Shown: piece by piece, positions 21,386-33,561 of the stretch | Position numbering within the stretch: the first letter of the stretch is position 1 | Layout of the letters: each line of letters begins with the position of its first letter | NCBI GenBank assembly: GCA_037074615.1 | Contig: CM073534.1 | Location: 8,552,861-8,616,860 of the forward strand | Length of the DNA stretch: 64,000 nt | From: Leucaena leucocephala | Taxonomy: Eukaryota; Streptophyta; Magnoliopsida; Fabales; Fabaceae | Direction of reading: 5' to 3' | The notes under the pieces: generated by a model | The model's input: the letters and a program-made list of their open reading frames with translations, nothing else | The model's database searches: none | What the model was told of the DNA's origin: nothing | Translations under genes and position numbers: made by a program

Positions 21386-23545
21386 TAATTGATATTTCTC
21401 TCTCACATTTAACGTTAGCCTCCTTTCTCTTTAGTAATTTGGCTTCAATTTCTTCAATAAATCCTCACCAACCTGCATCAATAACTGAGTCATGCTATCA
21501 TAATTATAATTTTCGAAAGGTGGCAGTGTGAAAGGGAAAGGTGGATTCCTATATTTTATTGATTGACAAAAGTCCTCACATAATACACTTTCTAGCTCGC
21601 TCTGTATCCCTGCTAACCAAAATATCTATTTTTCAAAATGAGAATTTCATTCATATAGATATTTTTCAATAAAAACAAGGATGTCAAACCTATTTGGAAA
21701 ACTCTAGACTTTTTGCAATATAAAAAGATCAAATTAAAATTGGCATAAAATATCTAAATATGTCACTAATAATGGATAAACTAATATACAAATTAATGAA
21801 TAGAAAGAACTAAATATTTAAAGTTAAATATGAAACATTATAAATTAATAAATATTCAATAACATATTAACAAGAAAATATAAAAGGTCATAAAATAATA
21901 TAAACCAAAATAAGATATTATAAATCATAAATTATATTAATATATATTAATCAAAGATACAAAACATTAGAGGAAAAGAAGGAGGAGGTGAAAAGAAAGT
22001 GAAAACCAAAATTAATCAATTTAACCAACCATAAAATAATGCATACACAAAAACAAATAGGGTAATACAAGTAAATTAGATATACTTACATCAAGAAAAA
22101 AGTAACATAAATTAAGAAATTATAAATAATCAATCAATCCATGATTAATTAAAAACTAATAATTAAATAGCAAATGGAATTAAATTGAGAATTGGATGAA
22201 ACAACCACTAGGACAAGGAGAAGAAACTTATTAGATGATTAACATGCAAATCATTCAATAAATCAGATAATCAAACAAGTAGATAGAATGAAATTCAACC
22301 AAAAACAACAGATAGATTACAGTAATCGTGCATATTACCACTTCAAGAATATGAACAAACAATAAAATAGTTAATTAGTGATTGATTGTTTAACCAACTT
22401 TAAAATAAAATGACTAAAAATAAATTTAGCAATGAATCAAAATAAATCAATTTTACCAACCAGAAAATAATACATACACATAAATAAATAGGGTAAATGC
22501 AAATAAATTAAATAAATATAAATACATAAATAAAAAGAGTACGATAACTAAATTATAAATAACCAATCAATCCATGATGATTAAAAAACTAACAATTAAA
22601 TAGAAAATAGAATTAAATCGAGAAGTGGAATAAACAAACAAAACAACAAGAAGAAACTTATTAGATTATCAACATGCAAATTATTCAATAAATTAGATAA
22701 CTATTCAAATATATGTAAAGGAATTCAACCAAAACAAAACAAAATAGTTAGAACAGAATAATCCTACTCCTTAACCTATCAATAATATGACCACATCCGA
22801 ACAAAAATGCGAGAAACCACATCTGATGAAATTAAAGGAATATAACTGAAACTCTTGGCATAATTTGACTTCAAATTTAGGAAAAAATCCTAGGATAGAA
22901 AGATAATATAAGTTTAGACCTAGAGAACTCAACAAGAGGTATCTATTAGAAAAAGTAATATGCATATCCTTTTACGTTATTAACCTTCATGTCAGCTTCA
23001 ACTCCACTACACCAGTTCATTGTCTAGGATAAACCTTTCTAGTCAAAAGTCTCCCTACTCAAAAATTCATTAATTGCTCCCAAGGGAAAGGCTTTGAAAT
23101 AACACAAGGGCTGGACATTTATTTCATTTCATAAAGCAAATACCTCAATCATCTTTAAACATGACACAAGCACACATGTTGCCTCAATTAAGACGTAAGT
23201 CAAGTTCTAAAGCAAGAATTAACGTAGGAGATCACTCACACAAAAAGAACATCTTTACCAAGGCTCAAAATCTTCATGAGGTCAATTCATCCATAATAGT
23301 CTTCACGAGACTAGCAGATACTCAACTAACTCAATATCAAGCTTTAAAACTTGGATGAAGTCCTTCCAGTCAAAAATATCTTCAAAGTCACTAAAAATAT
23401 TGGACAAAATGATGATATGAGAAAATTATTTGCAAGAACCACATTAAAAACTATAATATATTATATAAGCCAGAAGAGGGAGCTCTATTTGATAAAGTAT
23501 GTAGCTCCAATAATTCACAACTCTTAAAAATGGAGGCTTCAATAA
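21386..23545. repeat. Non-coding repeat block B
   Basis: A second, full-length version of block A in the same orientation. It lacks the 73-bp tandem duplication and the solo LTR. At 23465-23469 it shows the single ATAAG that is the empty insertion site for the LTR at 10437-13689. It also shares the older tandem duplication of about 415 bp. No gene is seen in it. Confidence 0.85.
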
Positions 23546-23595
23546 TTTCTCACCAACCTTATGGAGGATTCAATATTAGGTGAGGCTTTAATAAT

Positions 23596-24162
23596 TTCAA
23601 CAAATCCTCACCAACCTATATCAATAATTGAGCCACGCGATCATAATTATAATTTTTGAAAAGGGATAGTGTGAAAGGGAAACGAGGATGCTTATGTTTT
23701 ATTGATTGACAAAAATCCCCACCTTAGTTTCTAGCTTACTCTGTATCCTTGCTAACCAAAATATCTATTTTTCTAAACAAGAATGTCATTCAAATATATA
23801 TTTTTCAATAAAAATAAGGAAGTCAAACCTATTTGGAAAACATCAAACTTTTTTGCAATATGAGAAATTCAAAGTAAAAATGACATAAAATGTCTAAATA
23901 TGTCAGTAATAATGGATAAACTAATATACAAATTAAAGAATGGAAAGAACTAAATGTTTAAAGTTAAATATGAAACATTATAAATTTAATAATAAATACT
24001 AAATAATATATTAACAAGAAAATATAAAAGGTCATAAAATATTATAAAACGAATATAAGATATTATAAATCATAAATTATATTAATAGATATTAATCAAA
24101 GATATAACACATTGGAGGAAAAGGAGGAGGCGAAGGAGGCAAAATGAAAGTGAAGGGATAAG
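23596..24162. repeat. Non-coding repeat block C (partial)
   Basis: Third version, covering only the first quarter of block A/B (from CAAATCCTCACCAACC to GGAAAAGGAGGAGG). It lies directly behind block B, so the family has grown partly in tandem. Confidence 0.8.
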
Positions 24163-26846
24163 GAGAAGGATGTGGAGAACATAATAGAACATAATTCATT
24201 GTTATAAAATCAATTATAAATAATCAATCAATTATTACATATAAAAATTTAAAAAGAATATAATATATCGAACCATATGCTAAACGATATAAAATAAAAG
24301 AAGAGAAATCAGAATGAGAAGAAAACAATTATTAATTATTACAAATAATAACTACATTTTTAATAATAATAAATATTAATAACTATCAAATTTATAATTG
24401 AACATTTTGCTGCTATGTAGGATGTAAAGACGAGGGAAAGACCCTTGCATTCTAGATGGAGTTGTTATTTTCCACACCAATAAAGCAATATGCCTGCCAA
24501 CAGAAATCCGATTTCCAAATGCGAGACCTCTCAAACAGTTATTTTCTAACGGCAATAAGAAAATATGCATAAACAATTAGGCCATTGCCGGCCTCAGCAA
24601 TATGAGAATTCAAGGTCAAGAAAACATTTAAGTATGTGCATATGTGTTAGTAATAATGCATACACAGTTTGAAAGTTGCAAAAGTCAAAGAGATAATCAT
24701 CAACACCTAACACAGCATTTTAAATTAACAATAGACTGAAGCACATTCTGTAAGCTCACAGAGTGAAAAGGAAAAATAGCTAAAATTTGAAAAAACAAAC
24801 ACATACGTGCGCAATCGTTTCTTACTATATTAATAAAGAAAGAACTTGCATGACAACACCATTCATTAAGTTAATTTATCAGTGCACAAATACAACCTAA
24901 GCAACCAGTTACTACTAAACCACAATGCACAATCTCATAGGTAAGAACACAAAAGAATAGGAAGGGCCTCTATGAACATTTTAAAAAAGAACAAAAGCAA
25001 ATTAAAACTAAACACTAAACCCAAAGACTACTTTTTCCCATATATTTTTCAAAACTTAAATATTTCATCCCACTTAAAATCCTAAAATAGGAATTCGAAT
25101 AGAAGGGATTGACAAATGTTAGAATGGTTGACAGTGACAAAATCGAAGTGAAAGGCATTCAAAGTATACAACTTTAAAATATAGTGCACAAATCGCAAGC
25201 TAGAGAATAACCATGACTTTTCAAGACTTTAACAATCCAAGCCAACTTCACTGATGTCAAGAATACAAGTTTCATGGCAAATTCAGTTCACCAAAATAAA
25301 TCACAATGAACAATCCCTCACAAATGATAGGCGTATGTCTCTCAACTCTAAAATGTTGAAGGCAATGTGTTTCACTCAATTTCCACCTATCATAACCTCA
25401 CTACTATATAGGCTTATCTAGCTTCTAAATCGCTACCTCTTATGCAACATGCAATGCACAAATTAGAAGGACTTTTATTTTGGTTGTAATGGGGCTAAGG
25501 TAAGAAAAGAAAGGGTATAAAGAAGCGGGAAAACAAATGAATACTTTAGAAAATCCAAGAGCATCAATAAACAAAATAGTATAGAATGCATGCGCCACCA
25601 AAGCCTTATTTATTCCAATAGCACAAGACGAAATGCAACAATCTTACAAGTTTCTCTTGCTTTTTCGTTTACTTGTCTATTTGTTCTTTTTCTTCTTTTT
25701 TCTTTCCATTTTTTTCTCTTGGGTTTTTGAACCATGCTTCACCTTTTCCTCTCTCTTTTTGTCAATGTTCCTTGTTTTCATTCTTTTTCTTTTTTGCTCT
25801 TTCTTTTTTCAATTTTCATCTTTTGTCTATTTTCTTCCGTTTCAACTATACACTCAATTCAAATGCTAACCTTCGCATGACCTAAACAACCAATGGCACA
25901 CGCATCATCCTTCCAAAACAAAATAAATGCTCATGAACCTCTAAGATATCCTAACTAGGTGGGGAAATTGCTTATGTACTTTTTCATAGTTTTGGGTTTC
26001 AACAAGTAAACAAAGGCTCAAAAGGGCTAACAAGGGATAAAGTGTACCAAGGTAAGCTTTTTTGGCAAACTAGCTAATGATGAAATGAATGCATATATCA
26101 TTTGTATGCATGCAATGCAAATATGGTATTAACAGAGAATCAAGACAAGTTCTAGAGTGAAAATCATGACAGGTGAATACACACTAGAAAGGAATCATGT
26201 AGAAGGCTCAAATCCTCACTGGGTTAAAGACAAATGCACAAAATAAAGAAAATTAACAAAACTCAATGTCAACATGTCTAGGTATATCCATGCCATCATT
26301 ACCACTTCTCTAGAACCAAAACATCATATCCATTGTATCTTCATGTCTAGGTATATCCAAGCCATAATCATCTCAACTTGCAACTTCTAACAAAAACTCA
26401 ATGAAAACTAAAAATCTTTTCAAAATTTTCCAACTTTTCAAGTTTTTCCTTTTTTTTAAATGAAACACAAATACATAAAATAAATAAAATTAACAAAACT
26501 ACAAACATGGTCAAATTCAAATGAACACCATTGTTTCACATTCTATTGCTATAATGACAAATTCAAGGATCTACTAAAAAAATAATACAAATTTATTTTT
26601 CACCTTTTATCTAATAGACTTTTTCCCAATTTCTTTGGAAAATATTGAAATTTCATAAAACATTAAAAAAGATAGCTACTAAAAAATGCCTACATGCTAT
26701 GAAAATTTATTTCATGAATTTACTCAAAACTTCTGTACCTTAGGATTCTTTGTAATTGTTCTTCCCTTAATCTAAAAGCAGGGCAATACAGTATGTCAGT
26801 TCACACATGATATTACCCTCCTTCTAGTAAACAATGAATACTTGAG
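24163..26846. other. Gene-free region
   Basis: AT-rich DNA with no frame I can assign. 26140-26400 is distantly similar to the last part of blocks A and B (CAAGTTCTAGAG, AGGCTCAAATCCTCA). 25660-25840 is a T-rich tract whose Phe-rich open frames (25633-25869, 25673-25885) are compositional. The style (TGTAATGGGGCTAAGG near 25485) recalls non-coding parts of LTR retrotransposons, but no domain or LTR pair can be seen. Confidence 0.6.
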
Positions 26847-27383
26847 GGGCCAGTTTGGATAAGATTTTAGAAAATAATTTATGGAAAAAAGGGGCTTTAG
26901 ACAACTGTTAGAAAAAGACTTCTAGAGAAGAGTTTATGGAAAATAAATAGTTCTGAATAAATGAGTATTTAGATAGTTATTACCAAAAAGACTTTTGTTA
27001 TTGTCAAATTACTAAAAAGGGTATGATTTTATTAAAAATATGAGAGATGAAAGAGGAGAAAATGTGAAAAAGAAAGAGGAAAGAGGAGAAATGGTAGAAA
27101 ATATACAAGATAGAGGAGAGAGGAAAGTGGGTGGAAAAGAGAGAGGAAAAATGAGAGGGCATGAGAAAAAATAAGGATAAAATAGTAATTGGATAATCCA
27201 TAAACTCTTTTACTGTTCCAAAAGCTATTCTCATTAGCTTATGCAAAACTCTGGTTTTAAATTATAGTTTTGTCCAAAACCCTTTTGGATAAATATGACT
27301 GTTTGTTTTGAAATTTCTCTAAACTAAGGTTTCGGTCAAAAGCCCTTTTAAAACCAAGGTTTTGCCTTTATCCAAATAGGCAC
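26847..27383. mobile_element. MITE of the GTTTGGATAA family
   Basis: Ends GGGCCAGTTTGGATAA and TTATCCAAATAGGCAC are imperfect inverted repeats of about 16 bp. GAG occurs on both sides (26844-26846 and 27384-27386), a possible 3-bp target duplication. The interior is related to 623-1085 (opposite orientation) and to 30150-30575 (same orientation). There is no coding sequence. Confidence 0.75.
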
Positions 27384-29077
27384 GAGATTTGCAAGCAAAA
27401 AACTTCCTTCTAGCATAATCCCCAAGGGAATTGGGATCCAAATTTACCAATAGGAACATCTACTGTATCAATATATACAATGTATGGGAAGCCATACTAC
27501 TTACAAATCAGGAACAATATGACGCATTTTTTATACCCCATGTAATTCATGACAACAACACCAATTTAAGGATTAGTCTTTTCAAAAAGACCAAAGATTA
27601 GCATCTATATTTTTCATCCCTTTAAGTCTGCATGCATTACCTACCAGCAGAACGCTGACACATCAATAGTCTTAAGTTACTAAAAAGGAAATTAAATCGC
27701 CAAAGACTAAATATTAAAAAAAAAAGGTCTAAAACAAGGGGGATGGTGGGGAACATGCATAAGAAAACTAAAATCTAACTAAGGAAATTTAAATCACCAA
27801 ATATTAAAAATATTAATCAAATTAATTTCAGCCAAAAACGAATAAAATAAAGAAAAAATGATACTGGGGAAAAGGAAATAGTTGATGTATATATCACAAT
27901 GTGCCAACACATACCTCTTTTTCAAAATGGACATCTCTCTTTTAATCTGTAATAGCATTGAAGTTACAGTAGTTAAGATGAAAAGCAAACTCAAATTCAA
28001 TACGGAAAATTTCAAAAACTAAAAGAAAAACAAAAGAAAACAAAAATGATTACAATGCTTGTAGAGCAGAAACTGATCGTCTTTCACCTTGCTTGAACAT
28101 TTCATTCAACTACAAGGGAAAAAGTTCCATTTCCTACCTGAAAGTTTAAAGGCAAAGATTAAACCATAGAAAATCAGAAATGAGCCAAGATCTAGCAAAC
28201 AACAAAATAAAAAACTTCTTTCCAGTTACCATTATCTTATTTTCAATCAATAGAATTGAATGCCTTTAACAACTACAATCGCTTGTAGATATCCAATCTG
28301 TTATCTTCATATTTTACCTTTATGTTTAGATTTTCGCTTGCAATAAGAGATTTTTTTTTCTTTGTTACTCAGGAACATCCATTCCTTATCCACATTTTTC
28401 GAAGCACACGACCTTCACTCCAGCAAGCTTCATTGAAGACCTACAAAAGTACAAAATCCAAATCAACTTTACGACTTTTGTAAAATACAAGTTGACTTTC
28501 TTTCTATCTTTATCTATATATAAGTTTATCAGTTTGCAAAATATGAAGCCTTGTATTATGCCTTTATTGCCACTTGCTAGATCAACAATTAGCAAATCTC
28601 ATAACCTATCTGGACTTGCGGTATTTTTTAAACAAATAAGCCAGCCCTAGTATAAGTTACAAGCTGAAACTGGAATAACATGTAAAGCAAGAATATTTAT
28701 TTTTTATCTGTAGGGCAATTTCTCTTTGTTACTCAGGGGAAGTGTCATTAAAATTTAAAAATTGACAAGATGAAATTACCTCACCAAAAAATCCCTAACC
28801 CGTTTTCCCATCTACATGTTACTCTTCAAAGTAGTCAAATGAAACAAAAGAAAATAGTATTTTCAATTGAATGAGAGAGGAGAATGTGCACTTGCATGAA
28901 AGATTTTCCAATTTTTATGAAGAAAAATATTTTTTATCGAAGGATCGAAAAGAAAATGGGTCCTGGCCTCTTGCGGGAATGATTTTGAAGATCATAGTTG
29001 CTCTAGTAGGGCCGGTTGTTTCCAGCTATTCTGTTGATGAAGAAAGACACGGTTGAGTCAGTCGAAGAAATAATACA
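27384..29077. other. Region without a confident gene
   Basis: A few minus-strand segments have splice-like borders (for example AG...GTATGTG around 27930 and an acceptor-like TTTTGTAG at about 28450), and could be downstream exons of the exon-like segment at 29190-29443. They do not join into a recognisable protein. The rest is AT-rich. Confidence 0.4.
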
Positions 29078-29189
29078 CTTCAGAGAAGAGAAAGGTGGCA
29101 TTCGACAGCGTAGGAAGGCCCACCGAGCGAAGCTCTTTAAGGAAAAGGCTAGAAAACTCAGATTTTCTAATGGAAGGGTATTTACTCAC

Positions 29190-29443
29190 CTATTCGACGG
29201 CGGAGAACAGTCAATTCGACAGATCGAAGTAGATGGCGTGGCGGAGGTGGTCACAGCGTCGATGGTGGATCGCAGAAGGCGAAGTGAAGGAATGGATGAG
29301 GGTGGGAGAGTGTGTGGGGGGGGAGGAGGGGAGCAAGTCGACAGATCAATGGATGGGTTTGAAAGACTCAGGAGCATGAAAGACAAGCCAATGGGTATTG
29401 AAATTTGAAATTGGGGGGTGTTCTCGGACCCCTCGTCTTCTAT
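29190..29443 (-). other. Candidate 5' exon of an unknown minus-strand gene (right copy)
   Basis: This is the duplicate of the exon-like segment at 113-363. The splice donor (AG then GTGAGT, intron from 29189 leftward) is preserved and the frame is open, but the start codon of the left copy reads ATA here. Possible small downstream minus-strand exons with AG/GT borders can be seen near 27930 and 28440, but they do not join into a protein I recognise. It may be a UTR exon, a non-coding RNA or a relic. A plus-strand frame of 130 codons over the same bases (29016-29408) has low-complexity composition and is less likely to be real. Confidence 0.27.
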
Positions 29444-29760
29444 TTTGTTTCCTTTGGCCTAACCGACTCAAAGAAGAAAGCCAAAGCGTGAAAGAAAAGC
29501 CAAAGAGAACCCAACGGTCATTAGAGTTCGGATTCCTGGGGACGAATTTGACCGCGGTTAGTGATTCACATTAATTTGTTTTTCCATTTTAATGAAGATT
29601 TTAGGCATTGAGATATATTTAAAAGATTAAAAAAAACCTGGTCCTCATCCTCATGGACGATAAATTTAAAAGATTAAAACATACCTTATTCTCATAGCTT
29701 GATTAAGAATTTATAAAAGGATTGAGTTAAATTTAAATTTTAATATTTTAACTAGATTTA

Positions 29761-30575
29761 TGCTCTGCTTGTTGAAAGAAAATTTGAAAGAAAAAAAATA
29801 ATAAAAAGAAAAATAAAGAGAATAAAAAATTTGAATGATAATATAAACCCTCATTATGCTTGGATTAAAGAGAGAAAATATAGAAAAAATAAAATAAGAG
29901 CTTGGTGCATGGGAGGGTAGATAGTTGAATGACCAAATCTCTCTATAGGTGGAGTGAAAATTTTGGGGAGAAATAGGGTGTAGGACCCACCTTTTTTTTC
30001 TTCCTCTTTTTTCTTCCTCTCCTATTTTCTCCTTTATCTAAGCAAAGAAAAACTCATTTTCTCTCTAATTTTTTACCCTATTTTTCTTTCTTCTCCTCTT
30101 TTCCCTCAATCTAAGCACAGGGTTAGAATCATAAAAGTTTAAAAAAGGGCTTTTATACAGCTTTTAGAAAATGACTTTTGGAGAAGAGTTTATGAAGAAG
30201 AAAAAGTAGTTTTAAATAAATGAGTTCTAAAAGTATTTTTATTATTAGTAAATTACGAAAAGTTATATGAGTATTAAATGAGGAGAGATAAGAGAGGATG
30301 TAAGAAAAGAAATGAGATATGAGAGAGTGTAAAAAAAAGTAGGAAAGAAGGTGTAAGAAAAAATATGGGTAATATAGTAATTAATTAGTTCATAAGCTCT
30401 TTTATTGTTTTATAAGCTACGCTGATCAGTTTATCTAAAACCTTAATTTTAAACTATAATTTAGTCCAAAGCCCATTTGAACAAATATAACTGTTTATTT
30501 TAAAATTTTTTAAAATTTAAATTTTATCAAAATCTAAATTTAAAATTTAAGTTATCTCTCCTCCCAAACATGCAT
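29761..30575. mobile_element. Composite MITE island, TSD TTA
   Basis: 815 bp present only in the right duplication copy, between TTA at 29758-29760 and TTA at 30576-30578; the left copy has the empty site near 1136. Its ends are TGCTCTGCTTG and CCCAAACATGCAT. The right half (from about 30150) is a member of the same family as 26847-27383, while the left half (29761-30120) is purine-rich, then pyrimidine-rich, and different. One element may be nested in another. Confidence 0.75.
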
Positions 30576-31815
30576 TTAATTAGGTTCTCCCATTAACTTT
30601 GTCCAGATAGTCATTAATAAGAATTATATTTTAGTGGAAATCATCAAACATCATTATCAATATATGTTATGCATGTTACTTAGTGATTGGGTTACTTGTT
30701 ATCTTCTCTCTCTACTTAACTATTACATCTAATATATCTTCTTTACTTTTATTTTATTTTTATTGCTTATTTTCAATTTTTAAATTTAAATTTATATTTA
30801 TTGAGGTTTTGACTATGGACTAAAAATCTTATCGAATTATACTTTATATTAATAGATATTTATTTAAGTCATAGCTTTTTTCTAGAGTTATGCGTTTAGA
30901 TTTCTTTAATATTTTGAAAGTTGAGTGGATGAATGATAATATATGTCAATACGATGTTAATGGATGACAAATATTTTTAGTATGGAAAAAATCTGGATAA
31001 ACAGTTTTTTATTGGGGAATTTTAAATTTTGGTATTATATATACAATGCTATTTCATATTAATATGTATTTTTTATGTCATATAATTTTCTTTTTTTAAG
31101 TTGTGTTTAGGTTTCTTATTAATATTGGTGGTGGGGGAGTTATTCATTATATGGAAATTAAATAAAAACCAATTCTTTAATTAGACAAATATTTTTACGT
31201 TTAAATAACTTATAGGATAAGTAGCAATATTTATTGTCACATAACTATCACAATGTTTAAGCTCAATATGATATTTTATTATCTTATCTCATTAATTATA
31301 TTCAATGTTATGTTTATATGTATGTTTCAAAGCAAAATACAATTTGAGGAATAAATTATATTACAATTGAATCAAGTATATATCTTTTATATAAATTTAT
31401 AGTCTTTATTTATTAAAACTCAAATATTTTTTTAATATCATTCACAAATTAAATATCATTTTAAATACATCGTACTATTTGTGTAACGCACACCAGGATG
31501 CCAATCTTATTTAATAATTGGATTTTGGATTATAAAAGGCCATCTTATTTTTTCAATCCTCCCACACCTCATGCCTTATTTAAATAATGAACCCCTTTTT
31601 AAAAACCTCACAGGGGCAATTTTATCATTTAGTCAAATATTAAAATCTCACATTCCTATCATTTCACCAATGTGTCATCTTGTTTATTAGAGTGACCTTT
31701 TAGAATTTTATAATTAAAGTGATATTTTTGTGATATTTTGTTTTTTCTTTTTAAAGTCCTAAGTTTTAATATATATATATATATATATATGATATTTTAT
31801 CAATTTTATTTTTGT

Positions 31816-32347
31816 TAAAAGCCTAAATGTATGTCTAATACCTTAAATTAATTTTAAATATGTAATTAGTACTTTAAAATATTTAAATTGTTATAATTTT
31901 ACTTCTTTTATTAACATAAACACAAAATTCCATTTGATTCATATTATATAAATTTATTTTAAACCATCATTATTTAAAAGGTCGTGTATGTAACGTTGTT
32001 TAAGAAAAAAATATTTAATAAACTCTAAAATTGATCTTATAGAAAATTTATATATGAAAGTTGAAAATTTTCAAGATTTATTGGGTGTATTGTTTTCAAA
32101 TTATATTACATATGTGACATTGAAAATAATAATATATCAAAATAAAATATTTATATAACATATATCATATAAAAGTTTGTATTTATATTAGTAAAGGAGA
32201 ACTATTATATCAATTTAAATGTTTTGAAGTGCTATTGCATATTTAAAATTAATTAAAACTACTAATTATATCTTTAAATATTTTAAGATACGGATGATAT
32301 CTTTAAAATTAGTTTAGGATATTAGATATATTTTTACATGTGTTTTG
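31816..32347. repeat. Long inverted repeat (foldback element)
   Basis: Arms of about 150 bp (roughly 31816-31960 and 32180-32347) are imperfect reverse complements sharing TTAAATTAATTTTAAATATG-like and TTAAAATATTTAAA sequence, separated by about 200 bp. A transcript would fold into a long hairpin. The left duplication copy retains the first arm and loop (about 3790-4190). It may be a MITE; no target duplication was identified. Confidence 0.65.
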
Positions 32348-32885
32348 CATTGAGGGAAAATGAAAAATTTATAAATAGATTAGCAGGTTAACATTTTTCT
32401 TTTTTTTTATCTAAATTACTCGTAAAAGTATGATAGTATTTGTTTTTCATTAGAAACAATCAATTGATTATTAGTATTGCAAAGCTGAAAAAATTAGGAT
32501 CATAATTATCTAATTGTTTTTCTCCAAACGTGTATAACTTCTTATACGTAACCAGCATTTTGTCTTTCATTAAAAAACCAAAATATCTCATATTTATAAA
32601 GAAAAATCTCTAAAAAATAGTGTTTGAATTCTCAAATTTTTTAAAATATGAATATATAAAAAAAATATTTATTACAAATATTAATATAGAATTTTAATAT
32701 TTATAGAAAAATATAAAATTGTCATATAAATTAAAGGAATTAGTCAATTTTATTATAAAAAAAGATTAAAATATATTATTACTTTTGTCATTAGTATACC
32801 CAATAGACATAATTTATCTATTTATACTATTAACTTGCAAATGGAGTATTTACACTATTAACTTATCAAATGAAGTTGTGGATCT
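32348..32885. other. Gene-free AT-rich stretch
   Basis: Nothing recognisable; upstream intergenic DNA of the Pur-alpha gene. Confidence 0.6.
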
Positions 32886-33125
32886 CATTAATAAAATATT
32901 AAAATTATTATAAATATTATTAATTTTGTTATTATTATAGTTAATACCCTATAGCATGATATAATTGGAGTAATCAATATTATTATTAAAATAATTAAAA
33001 TTATTATACATATTAATTTTATTATTATAATTAATACCCCTGTATAATTAGAGTAGTCAATATCATTATTAAAATAATTAAAATTATTATATATATTGTT
33101 AATTTTATTATTAATGTAATTAATT
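32886..33125. repeat. AT-rich tandem repeat, about 2.6 units of 85-97 bp
   Basis: Three successive units contain AAAATTATTATA, TTAATTTTATTATTAT and GAGTAGTCAATAT (or GAGTAATCAATAT). The Ile/Asn-rich minus-strand open frame 32888-33130 is simply this repeat. It lies about 450 bp before the Pur-alpha start codon. Confidence 0.75.
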
Positions 33126-33561
33126 TTCACAACTCAAGGTTATTTATGTGTTTTCTCATAAATATTAAAATCTTATATTAATATTTATATTAGTTTATTT
33201 TTTAATATATTAGTATGTATTTTTAAAATTTTAGAGTCCATTTTCACTATTTATAATGAAGGGAATGTCTTACTAATAGGTATTGAACGGTATTCGACAT
33301 GAAATGCTTTGATTTAACTATTTACTATAGTTGGGGAAAAAATTCAACTCTGATTAAAAAAAGAGAGTAGATTATTCAGCGTCCATGCGCAGCTGTTTAA
33401 AATAAATCGCGGTATCTATGTTCGGTCAGATGCTCAGATCTAACAAAGGTTGTCTATAATTACCTCGTTACACGATATTTGTTGTGTTTACGGAGCTTTG
33501 TTTGGTTCCTGCTGGTGGCTGTAGGTGGAGGTGGCGGTGGTGGTGTGTTGGTGAGGTGGAC

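Noticed and set aside
25633..25885. Two overlapping Phe/Leu-rich frames resembling a membrane protein
   Set aside because: Produced by a T-rich tract; no start context or family resemblance.
29016..29408. 130-codon plus-strand frame, Arg/Glu-rich
   Set aside because: The left duplicate does not preserve it (a stop occurs early in the equivalent of this frame), while a minus-strand splice donor is preserved; low-complexity GGN content explains its length.
32888..33130. 80-codon Ile/Asn-rich minus-strand frame
   Set aside because: It is the translation of an AT-rich tandem repeat.
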